DNA of 48,307 nucleotides from Novosphingobium rosa NBRC 15208 (GTDB lineage: Bacteria > Pseudomonadota > Alphaproteobacteria > Sphingomonadales > Sphingomonadaceae), in contig NZ_BCZE01000062.1 of NCBI RefSeq assembly GCF_001598555.1, positions 1-48,307 on the forward strand, read 5' to 3'. A program made the position numbers and the translations under genes. A model generated the notes under the pieces. That model worked only from the letters and a program-made list of their open reading frames with translations. It had not been told where the DNA came from and searched no databases. Position 1 is the first letter of the stretch. Each line of letters starts with the position of its first letter. Shown piece by piece: positions 25,041 through 33,329 of the stretch.

Positions 25041-26276
25041 ATGATCTTGACCCGCAAGCTTGCCACAGGAGTGATGACGGCCATGCTGTCGATCGCCGCC
25101 ACCTCGCTGCATGCTGAAACAGGACCGCGCCTGTGGCGGCTGGACGGCCCGGCCAAGCCCGGCGAACAGGCCATTGCCCCCGCCGCGCCGTGGAATCCGG
25201 CCACCGGCGGCTATGAAAGCGATGGCGCTCTCTCTCTGCCGGTGGCGGAAGGCAATTGGCTGGTCACGCTCGATATCGGCAGCGATGCCCATGCCGGAAC
25301 CACCACCATCAAGGCCGAAAACCGCCGCCTGATGCTCGACCGTATCCCCAGCGCCAAGGGCCAGCATGTGATGAAGCGCTTTGTGGTGCATGTGCATAAT
25401 GCCTCGCTGGGCGCGGTGCCGCTCAATGCGCCGGGTGGGGATCATGTGCGGCTAACCCCGGCGCAGGCCGCGCAGCGCAATTGGGATGATCGGCTGACGC
25501 TGGAAGTGCTTGGCCCCGGCGCCGCGGTGCGCTCGGTGAAGGTGGAACCGGCGCAGGTGCCCACCATCTTCACCGTGGGCGATTCCATGGTGGCCGACCA
25601 TCCCACCGAGCCCACCGCCAGCTGGGCGCAGATGCTGCCCGCCATGCTGGATGACGGGATCGCGGTCGCCAATTACGCCGAGAGCGGGGCGACGCTCAAA
25701 TCCTTCCTCGCCGATCTGCGGCTGGACAAGGCGCTCAGCCTGATGAAGCCGGGCGATGTGCTGATGATCCAGTTCGGCCATAATGACCAGAAGGCCAACT
25801 GGCCCCAGACCTATGCCGAGGCGAACACCACCTATCGCGCCTATCTGGCCGCCTATATCGCCGAGGCGCGCAGGCATGGCGCTACGCCGGTGCTGGTCAC
25901 CAGCCCGGAGCGGCGCAATTTCGATGCGGCAGGCCATATTACGCCCTCGCTGGGCGATTATCCGCAGGCGATGCGCGATACGGCGCATGCGTTGAATGTG
26001 CCGCTGGTGGATCTCAACCGCGCCAGCATCACGCTGTATGAGGCGCTGGGCCCGGCCCGCGCCCCCGCCATGTTCAACGACGAAGGCCGCGACAAGACCC
26101 ATTACGACAATTGGGGCGCCTGGATGACCGCCCGCATCGTAGCCGACCAGCTGCGCCATGCCCTGCCCGTTCTGGCACCGCATATCACCTCGGCGCCTTT
26201 CGATCCGGCCCATCCTGAACAGGCCGAGATCGCCGTCAGCGCGGCCCATTCCACGCAGCGCCCCCTCGGCAACTGA
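25041..26276 (+). CDS. Rhamnogalacturonan acetylesterase-like SGNH hydrolase with N-terminal domain (CE12-type)
   Basis: Exported esterase of 411 residues. The signal peptide is MILTRKLATGVMTAMLSIAA with cleavage near SLHAE. A beta-rich N-terminal domain of about 140 residues (GNWLVTLDIGSDAHAGTTTI to VRSVKVEP) resembles the accessory domain seen on many bacterial CE12 enzymes. The SGNH domain follows with VGDSMVADHP holding the nucleophile Ser, ESGATLKSF, the block III QFGHND and a late DKTHYDNWG with Asp and His. The His motif is THYDNWG rather than the THFNELG of the CE12 protein at 14999, so the two are distinct subtypes and may prefer different acetylated positions. No ribosome site precedes the ATG. 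Confidence 0.88.
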   Translation: MILTRKLATGVMTAMLSIAATSLHAETGPRLWRLDGPAKPGEQAIAPAAPWNPATGGYESDGALSLPVAEGNWLVTLDIGSDAHAGTTTIKAENRRLMLDRIPSAKGQHVMKRFVVHVHNASLGAVPLNAPGGDHVRLTPAQAAQRNWDDRLTLEVLGPGAAVRSVKVEPAQVPTIFTVGDSMVADHPTEPTASWAQMLPAMLDDGIAVANYAESGATLKSFLADLRLDKALSLMKPGDVLMIQFGHNDQKANWPQTYAEANTTYRAYLAAYIAEARRHGATPVLVTSPERRNFDAAGHITPSLGDYPQAMRDTAHALNVPLVDLNRASITLYEALGPARAPAMFNDEGRDKTHYDNWGAWMTARIVADQLRHALPVLAPHITSAPFDPAHPEQAEIAVSAAHSTQRPLGN

Positions 26277-26286
26277 TCACAAAAGA

Positions 26287-26312
26287 GCCGCCGGGAGCAA
26301 GCTCCCGGCGGC
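26287..26312 (-). terminator. Terminator between convergent esterase and receptor genes
   Basis: GCCGCCGGGAGC (26287-26298) pairs perfectly with GCTCCCGGCGGC (26301-26312). Read leftward, as from the receptor gene, it runs into CTCTTTTG, a short T-run. It can serve the esterase gene from the other side. Confidence 0.8.
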
Positions 26313-26334
26313 CAGTGACACGCAGGGAGCGTGG

Positions 26335-29304
26335 TCAGAATTTGGCGTTCACGCCAAAAGTGATGGTTCTGCCGGTGCGCGTATCGAAGAGCGGATCCTG
26401 ACGGCCGCTGTCGATGTAGAGCACGTTATGGGTGTCGGTGATGTTCTGCACATCGACCGTCAGCTTCACCTGTTTGGTGAGATTGTAGCTGGCCGAGGCA
26501 TCGATATAGGTGGTGCCGTGATTGCCCAGCACGTCGCTGTCATTGGCGCCCGAGGGGATCTGGCGAATGAACGGCCCGCGATAGCTGACCGTGCCGCGGA
26601 TGCTGAACAGCTTGTTCTCATAGAACAAGGTTCCGCTGGCCGTGTCAGGCGACATGTTCACCAGATTGGCCGTGGTGGAAAGCGTGGAGGTGGCGCTGCT
26701 CTGCAGCACGTAATTCACGCGGGACGCCACATGGGTGTAATTGGCCAACAGGCCGAAATCCTTGGCAAACCCCTTCAGGAAGGTGAAGGGCAGCTGCAGG
26801 TTGACCTCCACGCCGTTCAAGGGGCCGCCCGGCGTGTTGACCGAACGCGTCACGGTGAACAGGTCGCTCGGTTGCGTGTTCGAATTGGCCAGCAGCGTGT
26901 TGGGCAGACCCAGCTGGCTATAGGGCACCAGCGTGTTGACCGACTGGATGTAAGTGCTGATCTGCTTGTGGAAATAGGCGACGGACAGCAGCGATCCGGG
27001 GCGGAAATACCATTCCAGCGCGGCATCGAAAGTGGTGGCGCGGATCGGGTTGAGATAGGGATTGCCGATGGTGGCCGTGCGCGTCACCGCATTGACCGAA
27101 CCGCCCGAGGGCAGCACCGCCAGCTCGGGGCGGCTCATGACTTTGGCGGCGGACAGACGCATCAGCAGGTTGGGCCTCAGCTCCAGCACGATGTTGGCCG
27201 AGGGCAGCCAGTCCGAATATTGCCGATCGACGATGGCGGGGATCGCCACGGTGGGATAGGCGCCGCCGGTGGTGGCGGTGGGGATGTAGCCCACCGTATG
27301 CTGCATGGTGTTGACGAAGCGCACGCCTACATCGCCGCGCACCGGGATCGGCAGGGTGTCGGGCAGATCGAACTGCTGCATCACGAAGGCGCCCAACTCC
27401 TGCTCGCGCACCTCGGGCGAGCCATTGCCGCATTCGATGCCGCAGAAGGTGAAACTGTTATAGCCCACCGCCTGCTTCCACTTCTCGATATCCGTCGCGG
27501 TGAAGCTGGAGAGCGCGCCGGGATTCAGCAGCTTGTTCAGACCGGTGATCTGATAGGTGAAATCAGAGGTCGTCACGCCCGCCGGCAGCGCCGTGGTCGC
27601 CTGATTGGCGGGGGCAATGTTGAGCTGGCGGTTCTTGAAGGCGCTTTCACGGAACTGGCCACCGAATTTCAGTTTGAAGTGATCGCTCCAGGCCCAGGTG
27701 AAGCTGGTGTCATAGGTGAGGTTGCGGGTGGTGACATACCAGTTGCGGGTGTTGAAATTGCCCAGAACCGTGCCATCTGCCTTGCCCGGCGCGTAGGAGA
27801 AATTGGCCGGGTTCGAGACGTCGATGCCATATTTCAGCACGGGAATCGAACCGCCGCCCCGGAAATCGATCGAGAAGGGCGCATCGATGGCGTCAAGATT
27901 GACGGTCAGGCGTTCGGGATTGTCGAAGATCGATTTGGACCAGCCGCCCATCACATCGACGGTGAGCTTGTCGGTCAGCTCATGATGCAACGTGATGTTG
28001 CCTTGCGCGAAGGTGGTGGTGAAGCGGTCCACCAGACTTTCCGAGCGCAGATCGACGCCATTGAACGCGCCATAAAGCAGCGAACCGTTCGATTTCAGCT
28101 GGATATCCGTCACCGAAGTCATCGGCTGGCCATTGTTGCTGGCATTGCGCGCGAAGGACAGCGCATCGATGTAATTGTCGTGCCTTGTGACCTGATAGCG
28201 GCTGAACAGACCGTCAAAGACGATCTCGGTGCGGTCATCGGGCTTCCACTGCAGCGACAGCGACCCGCCAAGCCGCGTGGCATCCTGCACCGAATTCAGA
28301 TAGCGCGGAATGCGCGGCAGGAACACGCCGCCGCCCGGCTGCCCCGAAGGCCCCGTCAGCGACTGGATCTGATTGTAGGCCGCCACGCTGCCGGTGCGCG
28401 GATTGCCGGTGGAGCAATTGGCGGCATCGGTGCCTTTGAGCGCGCTGGTCGCAGGGTTCTGCGGCGTGACGCCGATGGGCGAGCAGAAGCCGCCGTTCAC
28501 ATAAGTCGGCAGGATGTTGACCGCCGAATAGCCGACCTCGCGGATGTTGCGGTGGCTGTAGCTGAAGGTGCCCAGAATGCCGAGCGTGCCGTCGCTGTTC
28601 TGCTTGGAGATCAGCAGCGAGACGCGCGGGTCCACCTTGCGGCTCACCTCGTTCCACACGCCCTTGGCGGAAATGGTGGCGACGAAAGGCTTGTGGAAGT
28701 CCAGCGGATGCGGCGCTTTCAGATCGACGGTGGCGCCCAGCGAACCTTCCTCCACGTCCGCCGAGGGCGTCTTGCGCACCGCCAGTTCGGAGAAGATTTC
28801 GGTGGGGAAGACGTTGAAATCGAAGCTGCGCCCGGTGTTGCCCGCGCCGTAAATGTCGGAAGATCCGGTCTGCGCCGTGCCCTCCATGCCGTTGAGGCGC
28901 ACGCGGGTGAAAGCGGCGCCAAGGCCACGCACGGCGATGTTCTTGCCCTCGCCGCCGTCACCGCGCGCCAGGGCGATGCCAGGCACGCGCTGCATCGATT
29001 CCGCCAGATTGGAATCGGGGAACTTGCCGACATCCTCGGCCTTGATCGCGTCAATCGCGGCGGCGGACGTGCGCTTTTCCTGAAGCGCGGCATTGAGCGA
29101 TGAACGAAAACCGGTGACAATGATGTCGCGCTCGGGCTGCGGGGCAGCGGCGCTTTGGTCGGACTGTTGCTTGTCCTGCGCCATGGCCGGCGCGGCCAGC
29201 AGCGCGCTTCCCGCCAGACCGGCGATCACCATGGCCAGTCGGGAAGCAGATGGACGCAAGCGCCCCCCGGTCGAATGCATCGATAGCCCCAAAACACCCT
29301 CCAT
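26335..29304 (-). CDS. TonB-dependent receptor, Xanthomonas/Caulobacter carbohydrate type
   Basis: Outer-membrane receptor of 989 residues. A signal peptide (RLAMVIAGLAGSALLAAPAMAQ) precedes RDIIVTGFRSSLNAALQEKR and the family signature AIKAEDVGKFPDSNLAESMQ, then plug and a long barrel with large loops. The start may be ATG 29304 or ATG 29280; neither has a strong ribosome site. The gene diverges from the IclR regulator, and between them lies a consensus -35 TTGACA (minus strand, 29397-29392) with the locus motif immediately upstream. It is probably the second rhamnogalacturonan or arabinan/galactan importer of the pectin locus. Confidence 0.93.
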   Translation of the reverse strand: MEGVLGLSMHSTGGRLRPSASRLAMVIAGLAGSALLAAPAMAQDKQQSDQSAAAPQPERDIIVTGFRSSLNAALQEKRTSAAAIDAIKAEDVGKFPDSNLAESMQRVPGIALARGDGGEGKNIAVRGLGAAFTRVRLNGMEGTAQTGSSDIYGAGNTGRSFDFNVFPTEIFSELAVRKTPSADVEEGSLGATVDLKAPHPLDFHKPFVATISAKGVWNEVSRKVDPRVSLLISKQNSDGTLGILGTFSYSHRNIREVGYSAVNILPTYVNGGFCSPIGVTPQNPATSALKGTDAANCSTGNPRTGSVAAYNQIQSLTGPSGQPGGGVFLPRIPRYLNSVQDATRLGGSLSLQWKPDDRTEIVFDGLFSRYQVTRHDNYIDALSFARNASNNGQPMTSVTDIQLKSNGSLLYGAFNGVDLRSESLVDRFTTTFAQGNITLHHELTDKLTVDVMGGWSKSIFDNPERLTVNLDAIDAPFSIDFRGGGSIPVLKYGIDVSNPANFSYAPGKADGTVLGNFNTRNWYVTTRNLTYDTSFTWAWSDHFKLKFGGQFRESAFKNRQLNIAPANQATTALPAGVTTSDFTYQITGLNKLLNPGALSSFTATDIEKWKQAVGYNSFTFCGIECGNGSPEVREQELGAFVMQQFDLPDTLPIPVRGDVGVRFVNTMQHTVGYIPTATTGGAYPTVAIPAIVDRQYSDWLPSANIVLELRPNLLMRLSAAKVMSRPELAVLPSGGSVNAVTRTATIGNPYLNPIRATTFDAALEWYFRPGSLLSVAYFHKQISTYIQSVNTLVPYSQLGLPNTLLANSNTQPSDLFTVTRSVNTPGGPLNGVEVNLQLPFTFLKGFAKDFGLLANYTHVASRVNYVLQSSATSTLSTTANLVNMSPDTASGTLFYENKLFSIRGTVSYRGPFIRQIPSGANDSDVLGNHGTTYIDASASYNLTKQVKLTVDVQNITDTHNVLYIDSGRQDPLFDTRTGRTITFGVNAKF

Positions 29305-29391
29305 TTTTGTTCTTCGGCCTTTCGCGTACCCCCCTGTCGAGTCGCGGTTGTGGGCCTGTCAACGCTGTGAATAGGTATGAGAGGGCGGCGA

Positions 29392-29440
29392 TGTCAAAGC
29401 ATATATCGCAACAATATTTCACAATATGAACGATCAAGTT
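29392..29440. promoter_or_regulatory. Candidate operator between receptor and IclR genes
   Basis: CATATATCGCAACAA (29400-29414) repeats the sequence at 12557-12571 exactly and continues with TATTTCACAATATGAAC. The segment 29404-29426 is an imperfect palindrome (TAT-C-G matched by C-A-ATA at the far end). On the minus strand it lies directly upstream of a consensus TTGACA (-35), a position typical of an activator. The adjacent IclR protein is the obvious candidate to bind it. Confidence 0.55.
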
Positions 29441-29528
29441 GAACTTATTGACGATGAAGGACTAATTTTTTGTATATTTGGTGCAACCGCGTTTCATATA
29501 GCGCACACCACATTGCCCCTCTGGCCAA

Positions 29529-29557
29529 TTGCCGTCCGCGCACAAACGCCCTATATC
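29529..29557 (+). promoter_or_regulatory. Promoter of the IclR gene, probably leaderless
   Basis: TTGCCG (29529-29534), a 17-base spacer and TATATC (29552-29557) precede the ATG at 29565 by 7 bases. No ribosome site is visible, so the transcript probably starts at or next to the start codon. The elements are only fair matches. Confidence 0.4.
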
Positions 29558-29564
29558 CACGGCC

Positions 29565-30362
29565 ATGAGCGACAAAGACACTGCCGAAGACGCCGGGGAC
29601 AGCACCAGCGAGACCACGATCAAGGGCGCCCAGACGCTGATGCGCGCGCTCGACATCCTCGACGAGGTGATCGACCGCCCGATCCGCGCCGCCGATCTGG
29701 CCCGCAAGCTGAACATGAACCGCACCACCGCGCATCGTCTGGCCCATGCCCTGCGCCTGCGCGATTACCTCTCGGTCACGCCGGAGGGGTTTGCGCTGGG
29801 GCCCAAGCTGCTGCAGCTGGGCGCTTCGGCCAGCGAACAGACCGATTATGTGCGCATCGCGCGGCCCCGCATGGAGGCCCTGTCGCAACAGACCGGTTTC
29901 TGCGTCTTCATCGGCAACCGCGAGGGCAACTGGTCGCGCCATCTCGACCGGATCACCGGGCGGCAGCGGCTGCGCGTCGCAACGGCGCCGGGGGATCGCC
30001 GCCCCATCGCCGAAACGGGGCTGGGCAAGGCGCTGCTGCTCGACGACACCGAGGCGAGCTGGAAGAAGCTGTGGAAGCAGGCGCATGCCGATGCCGTCAG
30101 CGACGAGCAGATCGCCGCCTTCCTCGAGCGGATGCGCGGCTACAAGGCCGATGGTCTGGTGCGCCATGACAGTGAGCTGGGCGATGGCGTGCGCTCGATC
30201 GCCGCGCCGGTGCGCAATGCGCGCGGGGCGATCGTGGTGGCCATCAGCATCGCCAGCGCCGCGACCTATCTCACCGACGATATCGCCCCGGAGCTGGCCG
30301 AAGGCGTGCGCCACTGCGCGCAAGAGGTGAGCGCGGCCATCGGTTGGCGCCCGGATCGCTGA
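29565..30362 (+). CDS. IclR-family transcriptional regulator
   Basis: Regulator of 265 residues with an N-terminal winged helix-turn-helix (TLMRALDILDEVIDRPIRAA, then DLARKLNMNRTTAHRLAHAL) and a C-terminal IclR effector domain (RLRVATAPGDRRPIAETGLGKALL, GYKADGLVRHDSELGDGVRSIAAPV, IVVAISIASAATYL). IclR members such as KdgR control pectin catabolism in enterobacteria and respond to ketodeoxyuronates. This gene lies at the right edge of the pectin locus, divergent from a carbohydrate receptor and beside the locus motif, so it is the likely regulator of the whole locus. Repressor or activator mode cannot be read directly. Confidence 0.92.
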   Translation: MSDKDTAEDAGDSTSETTIKGAQTLMRALDILDEVIDRPIRAADLARKLNMNRTTAHRLAHALRLRDYLSVTPEGFALGPKLLQLGASASEQTDYVRIARPRMEALSQQTGFCVFIGNREGNWSRHLDRITGRQRLRVATAPGDRRPIAETGLGKALLLDDTEASWKKLWKQAHADAVSDEQIAAFLERMRGYKADGLVRHDSELGDGVRSIAAPVRNARGAIVVAISIASAATYLTDDIAPELAEGVRHCAQEVSAAIGWRPDR

Positions 30363-30445
30363 AGCCCCGCCCTCTGTTGAGGGCGCGGTGGCCACAGGAT
30401 CTTGTACGCTCCCAGCCATGGGCGCGGGTGATGTGACAGGCTAGA

Positions 30446-30475
30446 CCCTCGGTCTGAACGGGACCGAGGGGAGAG
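30446..30475 (+). promoter_or_regulatory. Leader hairpin overlapping the VOC ribosome site
   Basis: CCCTCGGTC (30446-30454) pairs perfectly with GACCGAGGG (30462-30470) over a 7-base loop. The last three bases of the stem are also the first bases of the ribosome site GGGGAGAG, ahead of ATG 30482. The stem could limit ribosome access. Confidence 0.45.
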
Positions 30476-30481
30476 AAACGC

Positions 30482-31474
30482 ATGGCCGTATCGTTGCGCC
30501 TGCTGCTGGCAGCGGCGGGTTTGCTGCTGACCGCCCCGGCATTTGCCCAGCATGCCCCGCCGACGGAAGATCTGCCGATCCTCGGGCTGGCGCAGGTCTC
30601 GTTCCGGGTGAGCGATCTGGCCAGGTCGCGGCATTACTACCACGATGTGCTGGGCCTGCCCGAGGCCTTCGACCTGAAGGACAAGAACAGGCATGTCCGT
30701 TCGGCCTATTTCAAGGTCAATGACGAGCAATATCTCGAACTGATCCCCGGCCTGCGCGCGGGCGACAACAACCGGCAGGCAAGGCTGGTGCTGCAGGCCT
30801 CCGATCTGGACAGGCTGCATGCGATCTACACCGAACGCGGCCTGCGGCCCGGCCCTATCGCCAAGGGCGCAGATGGCAATCCGGCGTTCCGCATCGTGGC
30901 GCCCAATGGGCTGCCGCTCGATTTCCTGCACTATGCGCCCGGATCGCGGCAAGGCTTGCTGCGCGGCAGGCTGCTGACGGATCAGCGCATCTCCACCCAT
31001 CTGCTGCATGCCGGAACCATGGTGACGGACGACGCCACCAAGGCCTTCTTCGCCCGTCTGGGCTGGGGCAAGACCCTGCCCGGCCCGCGCGGCGACTATA
31101 TCGAAACCCCCGCCTCCGACAAAAATCTGGAGACCAAGAACCCTCCCCTCGATCCCGAAAACCCGGCCACGCACGCGCGCTATCTGCGCGAGGTCTCGGG
31201 CGCGGTTAATCACTTTTCACTGGAAATCAGCGATATGCATGCCGCCCGCGAAACGCTGAAAAAGCGCGGGGGTTATGACGATCTGCGTTTGCGCGTCGCC
31301 TCGGGCAACAACCATCACTGGCTGCTGCATCTCTTCGACCCCGACGGTACCCGCACCGAACTGATGAGCAAAGACCCCGTTCCGGCCGATGTCACGCCCT
31401 TTTCGGTGATGCCGCCGGGCCCGCCCGCGCCGCCGATCCCGGCGAGCAAACCGGGCGTCTATCCCTGGCCCTGA
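30482..31474 (+). CDS. Exported VOC-family protein
   Basis: Protein of 330 residues with a signal peptide (MAVSLRLLLAAAGLLLTAPA, then FAQ) and repeated VOC (glyoxalase/dioxygenase-fold) modules. The first begins GLAQVSFRVSDLARSRHYYH and ends with YLELIPG; a middle unit has STHLLHAGTMVTDDATKAFF; the last begins NHFSLEISDM and ends DPDGTRTELM. The His normally found before the first strand motif (xxH-V) is Gln here, while the later His and Glu positions are kept, so metal binding may be confined to one module. The DUF1080 gene follows 28 bases on. Such pairs occur in bacterial glycoside 3-oxidation pathways, but VOC chemistry here is unproved. Confidence 0.85.
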   Translation: MAVSLRLLLAAAGLLLTAPAFAQHAPPTEDLPILGLAQVSFRVSDLARSRHYYHDVLGLPEAFDLKDKNRHVRSAYFKVNDEQYLELIPGLRAGDNNRQARLVLQASDLDRLHAIYTERGLRPGPIAKGADGNPAFRIVAPNGLPLDFLHYAPGSRQGLLRGRLLTDQRISTHLLHAGTMVTDDATKAFFARLGWGKTLPGPRGDYIETPASDKNLETKNPPLDPENPATHARYLREVSGAVNHFSLEISDMHAARETLKKRGGYDDLRLRVASGNNHHWLLHLFDPDGTRTELMSKDPVPADVTPFSVMPPGPPAPPIPASKPGVYPWP

Positions 31475-31502
31475 AAACCCACGCAACAACGGGAGGCATG
31501 CC

Positions 31503-32297
31503 TTGAAACGGATCGCCCTCAGGATCGCGCTGCCCGCCTGCCTTCTGGCTTGCACCGCGCCAACCTTCGCTCAGCGCCCGCCACGCTACATCGAACCCAC
31601 ACCCTACACTTTCGACGACCACCCAGGCTGGCAATCGATGTTCGACGGCAAGACGCTGCAAGGCTGGGAAGGCCAGATCGACGCCTGGCATGTGGAGGAT
31701 GGCGCCATCACCGCAACGGACCATGGCAACAGCCCTTCCATCTACCTCTTCTGGAAAGGCAAGGACGGCGGCGATCTCAAAGACTTCGAGTTCAAGACCG
31801 AAATCAGGCTGGAGGGCGAGAAAGCCAACAGCGGCGTGCAGTTCCGCGCTCAACTGCTGGGCAAGACCGAGAAGCCCAATTCGCAATGGGAATCCTTCGG
31901 CTATCAGGCCGACATGGACTTCGCCAATGTCCAGACCGGCGCGCTGATCGAATGCTGCGCCGGACCGCGTCGAGGCCCCTCACCCCGGCCCTTCCGCGCC
32001 AGCATGGGGCTCGCCCTGCGCACCGCGCCGGAGGCCAGCGGCACCCCCTCGCTGATCGGGCGGATCGGCGATCCCGGCGCGCTGACAGCCAGCATCCACA
32101 CCGGCGGCTGGAACCAGTTGCATGTGATCGCGCGCGGCCACACGCTGTTCTATCTGATGAACGGCGTGCTGATGTCCACCGTGCAGGATGACGACCCTGC
32201 CCGCTTTATCGCCCATGGCCGCCTCGCCATTCAGCTTGAGGGCAGCGGTGATCGCAAGGTTTCCTACCGCAACATGTGGCTGAAAACCTACCCCTGA
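31503..32297 (+). CDS. DUF1080 (3-keto-disaccharide hydrolase) family protein, exported
   Basis: Protein of 264 residues. The start is TTG 31503 with GGGAGG 6 bases upstream; the ATG at 31498 is closed by a stop at once. A signal peptide (MKRIALRIALPACLLACTAP) precedes the DUF1080 hallmark SMFDGKTLQGWEG, then AWHVEDGAITATD, FKTEIRLEGEKANSGVQFRA and a final YRNMWLKTY. Members have a concanavalin-like fold, and several hydrolyse 3-keto-glycosides made by a dehydrogenase. No dehydrogenase is encoded in the window. It probably forms a functional unit with the VOC protein and the convergent ThuA-like protein. Confidence 0.88.
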   Translation: MKRIALRIALPACLLACTAPTFAQRPPRYIEPTPYTFDDHPGWQSMFDGKTLQGWEGQIDAWHVEDGAITATDHGNSPSIYLFWKGKDGGDLKDFEFKTEIRLEGEKANSGVQFRAQLLGKTEKPNSQWESFGYQADMDFANVQTGALIECCAGPRRGPSPRPFRASMGLALRTAPEASGTPSLIGRIGDPGALTASIHTGGWNQLHVIARGHTLFYLMNGVLMSTVQDDDPARFIAHGRLAIQLEGSGDRKVSYRNMWLKTYP

Positions 32298-32303
32298 ACG
32301 CCC

Positions 32304-33329
32304 TTATCGGCAGAAGGGTGCCGCCCCCATCACCGATTTGATGCCGCCGATCACCATGGCCTGAAACTCGTCGGCGCCGGGCATGCCATGGGGCTGGAAG
32401 GCGCGCGTGTCATGGCCCAGCGTGGTCGCCCAGACCTTGCCGCCATCGTAATACTGGCACCACGCCACGGGGTGGAAGTCCCCATGCCCCGGATGATGGC
32501 CCACCACCGAAGGATAGCGCGGGTGGACGATATAATCCGGCAGGATCGCGCCCGGCTCGCCCATGGTCGCGGCGATGCTTTTGGCGTCGCCCCCCACCTT
32601 GGGCGGGGTGGCCCATGACTTCTCATCCGTCGTGGCCAGAAAACGCACATGGGTGGGGAAGGGCACCAGATTGTACCATTCGTCGCGATAGTGGAACCGC
32701 TTGGGCAGGGTTTTGGTTGAGGCGTCCTTGTCATCCACGATCACCACATCGCCCTCGCGCGCGGGCAGATGGTCGTAGAAATTGGCGCCGCCCAGCATGC
32801 CCTCGTAATAGGGCCAGGTGTAATTGGTGCCGAACGCATTGTGGATCGCCACGAAACCGCCGCCCGCGCGCATATATTGCCGCAGCGCGGTCTTGGCGGT
32901 GTCATCGAGGATCTCGCGCGAGGTCGAGAGGAAGATCACCGCATTGTAGCCATTGAGGCTGGCCATCTGCGTCACATCCTCGGTCCAGTCGACATTCCAG
33001 CCCTGCTCATGCGCCATGCGGATCATGCCCGCCTGCGCCACATTGTCAGGCCCCAGCGGCGGATTGAGCCCGGCGGGCAGGACATGGCCCAGATTGGCAT
33101 GGCGCGAGGCGCCAGTGCGCGAATAGATCAGGATGCGGTATGTCGTGGTCGGGGCGCGGGGCCAGTCGTGATAGCATTTGGGGTCGAGGCCGCGGCAGAC
33201 GCCATAATCCATCTCGCCCAGATTGTCGTTGATGGGGCCGCCCGGATTGCCGGTCTGCGCCATGGCCTGACCGGTTAACGTACCGGCCAGCAGCAACGCC
33301 AGCGCTGCGCTGAAAGCTGATTTTCCCAC
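32304..33329 (-). CDS. ThuA-domain protein, exported
   Basis: Protein of 341 residues with a class-I-glutamine-amidotransferase-like ThuA fold. The best start is GTG 33329 with GGGAGAGAG just upstream, opening a signal peptide (MGKSAFSAALALLLAGTLTG, cleavage near QAMAQ). ThuA features are TYRILIYSRTGASRHANL, YNAVIFLSTSREILDDTAKT, GGGFVAIHNAFGT with a conserved His, and PVAWCQYYDGGKVWATTLGHD near the end. ThuA of rhizobia takes part in 3-keto-trehalose metabolism, and ThuA-like proteins often accompany DUF1080. Its end lies 6 bases from the end of the DUF1080 gene, so the two are convergent, not co-transcribed. Several Cys may form disulfides. Confidence 0.9.
   Translation of the reverse strand: MGKSAFSAALALLLAGTLTGQAMAQTGNPGGPINDNLGEMDYGVCRGLDPKCYHDWPRAPTTTYRILIYSRTGASRHANLGHVLPAGLNPPLGPDNVAQAGMIRMAHEQGWNVDWTEDVTQMASLNGYNAVIFLSTSREILDDTAKTALRQYMRAGGGFVAIHNAFGTNYTWPYYEGMLGGANFYDHLPAREGDVVIVDDKDASTKTLPKRFHYRDEWYNLVPFPTHVRFLATTDEKSWATPPKVGGDAKSIAATMGEPGAILPDYIVHPRYPSVVGHHPGHGDFHPVAWCQYYDGGKVWATTLGHDTRAFQPHGMPGADEFQAMVIGGIKSVMGAAPFCR

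Noticed and set aside
26158..29103. Open frame of 981 codons on the plus strand
   Set aside because: Antisense to a clear TonB-dependent receptor; the product is a His/Arg/Gly-rich shadow.
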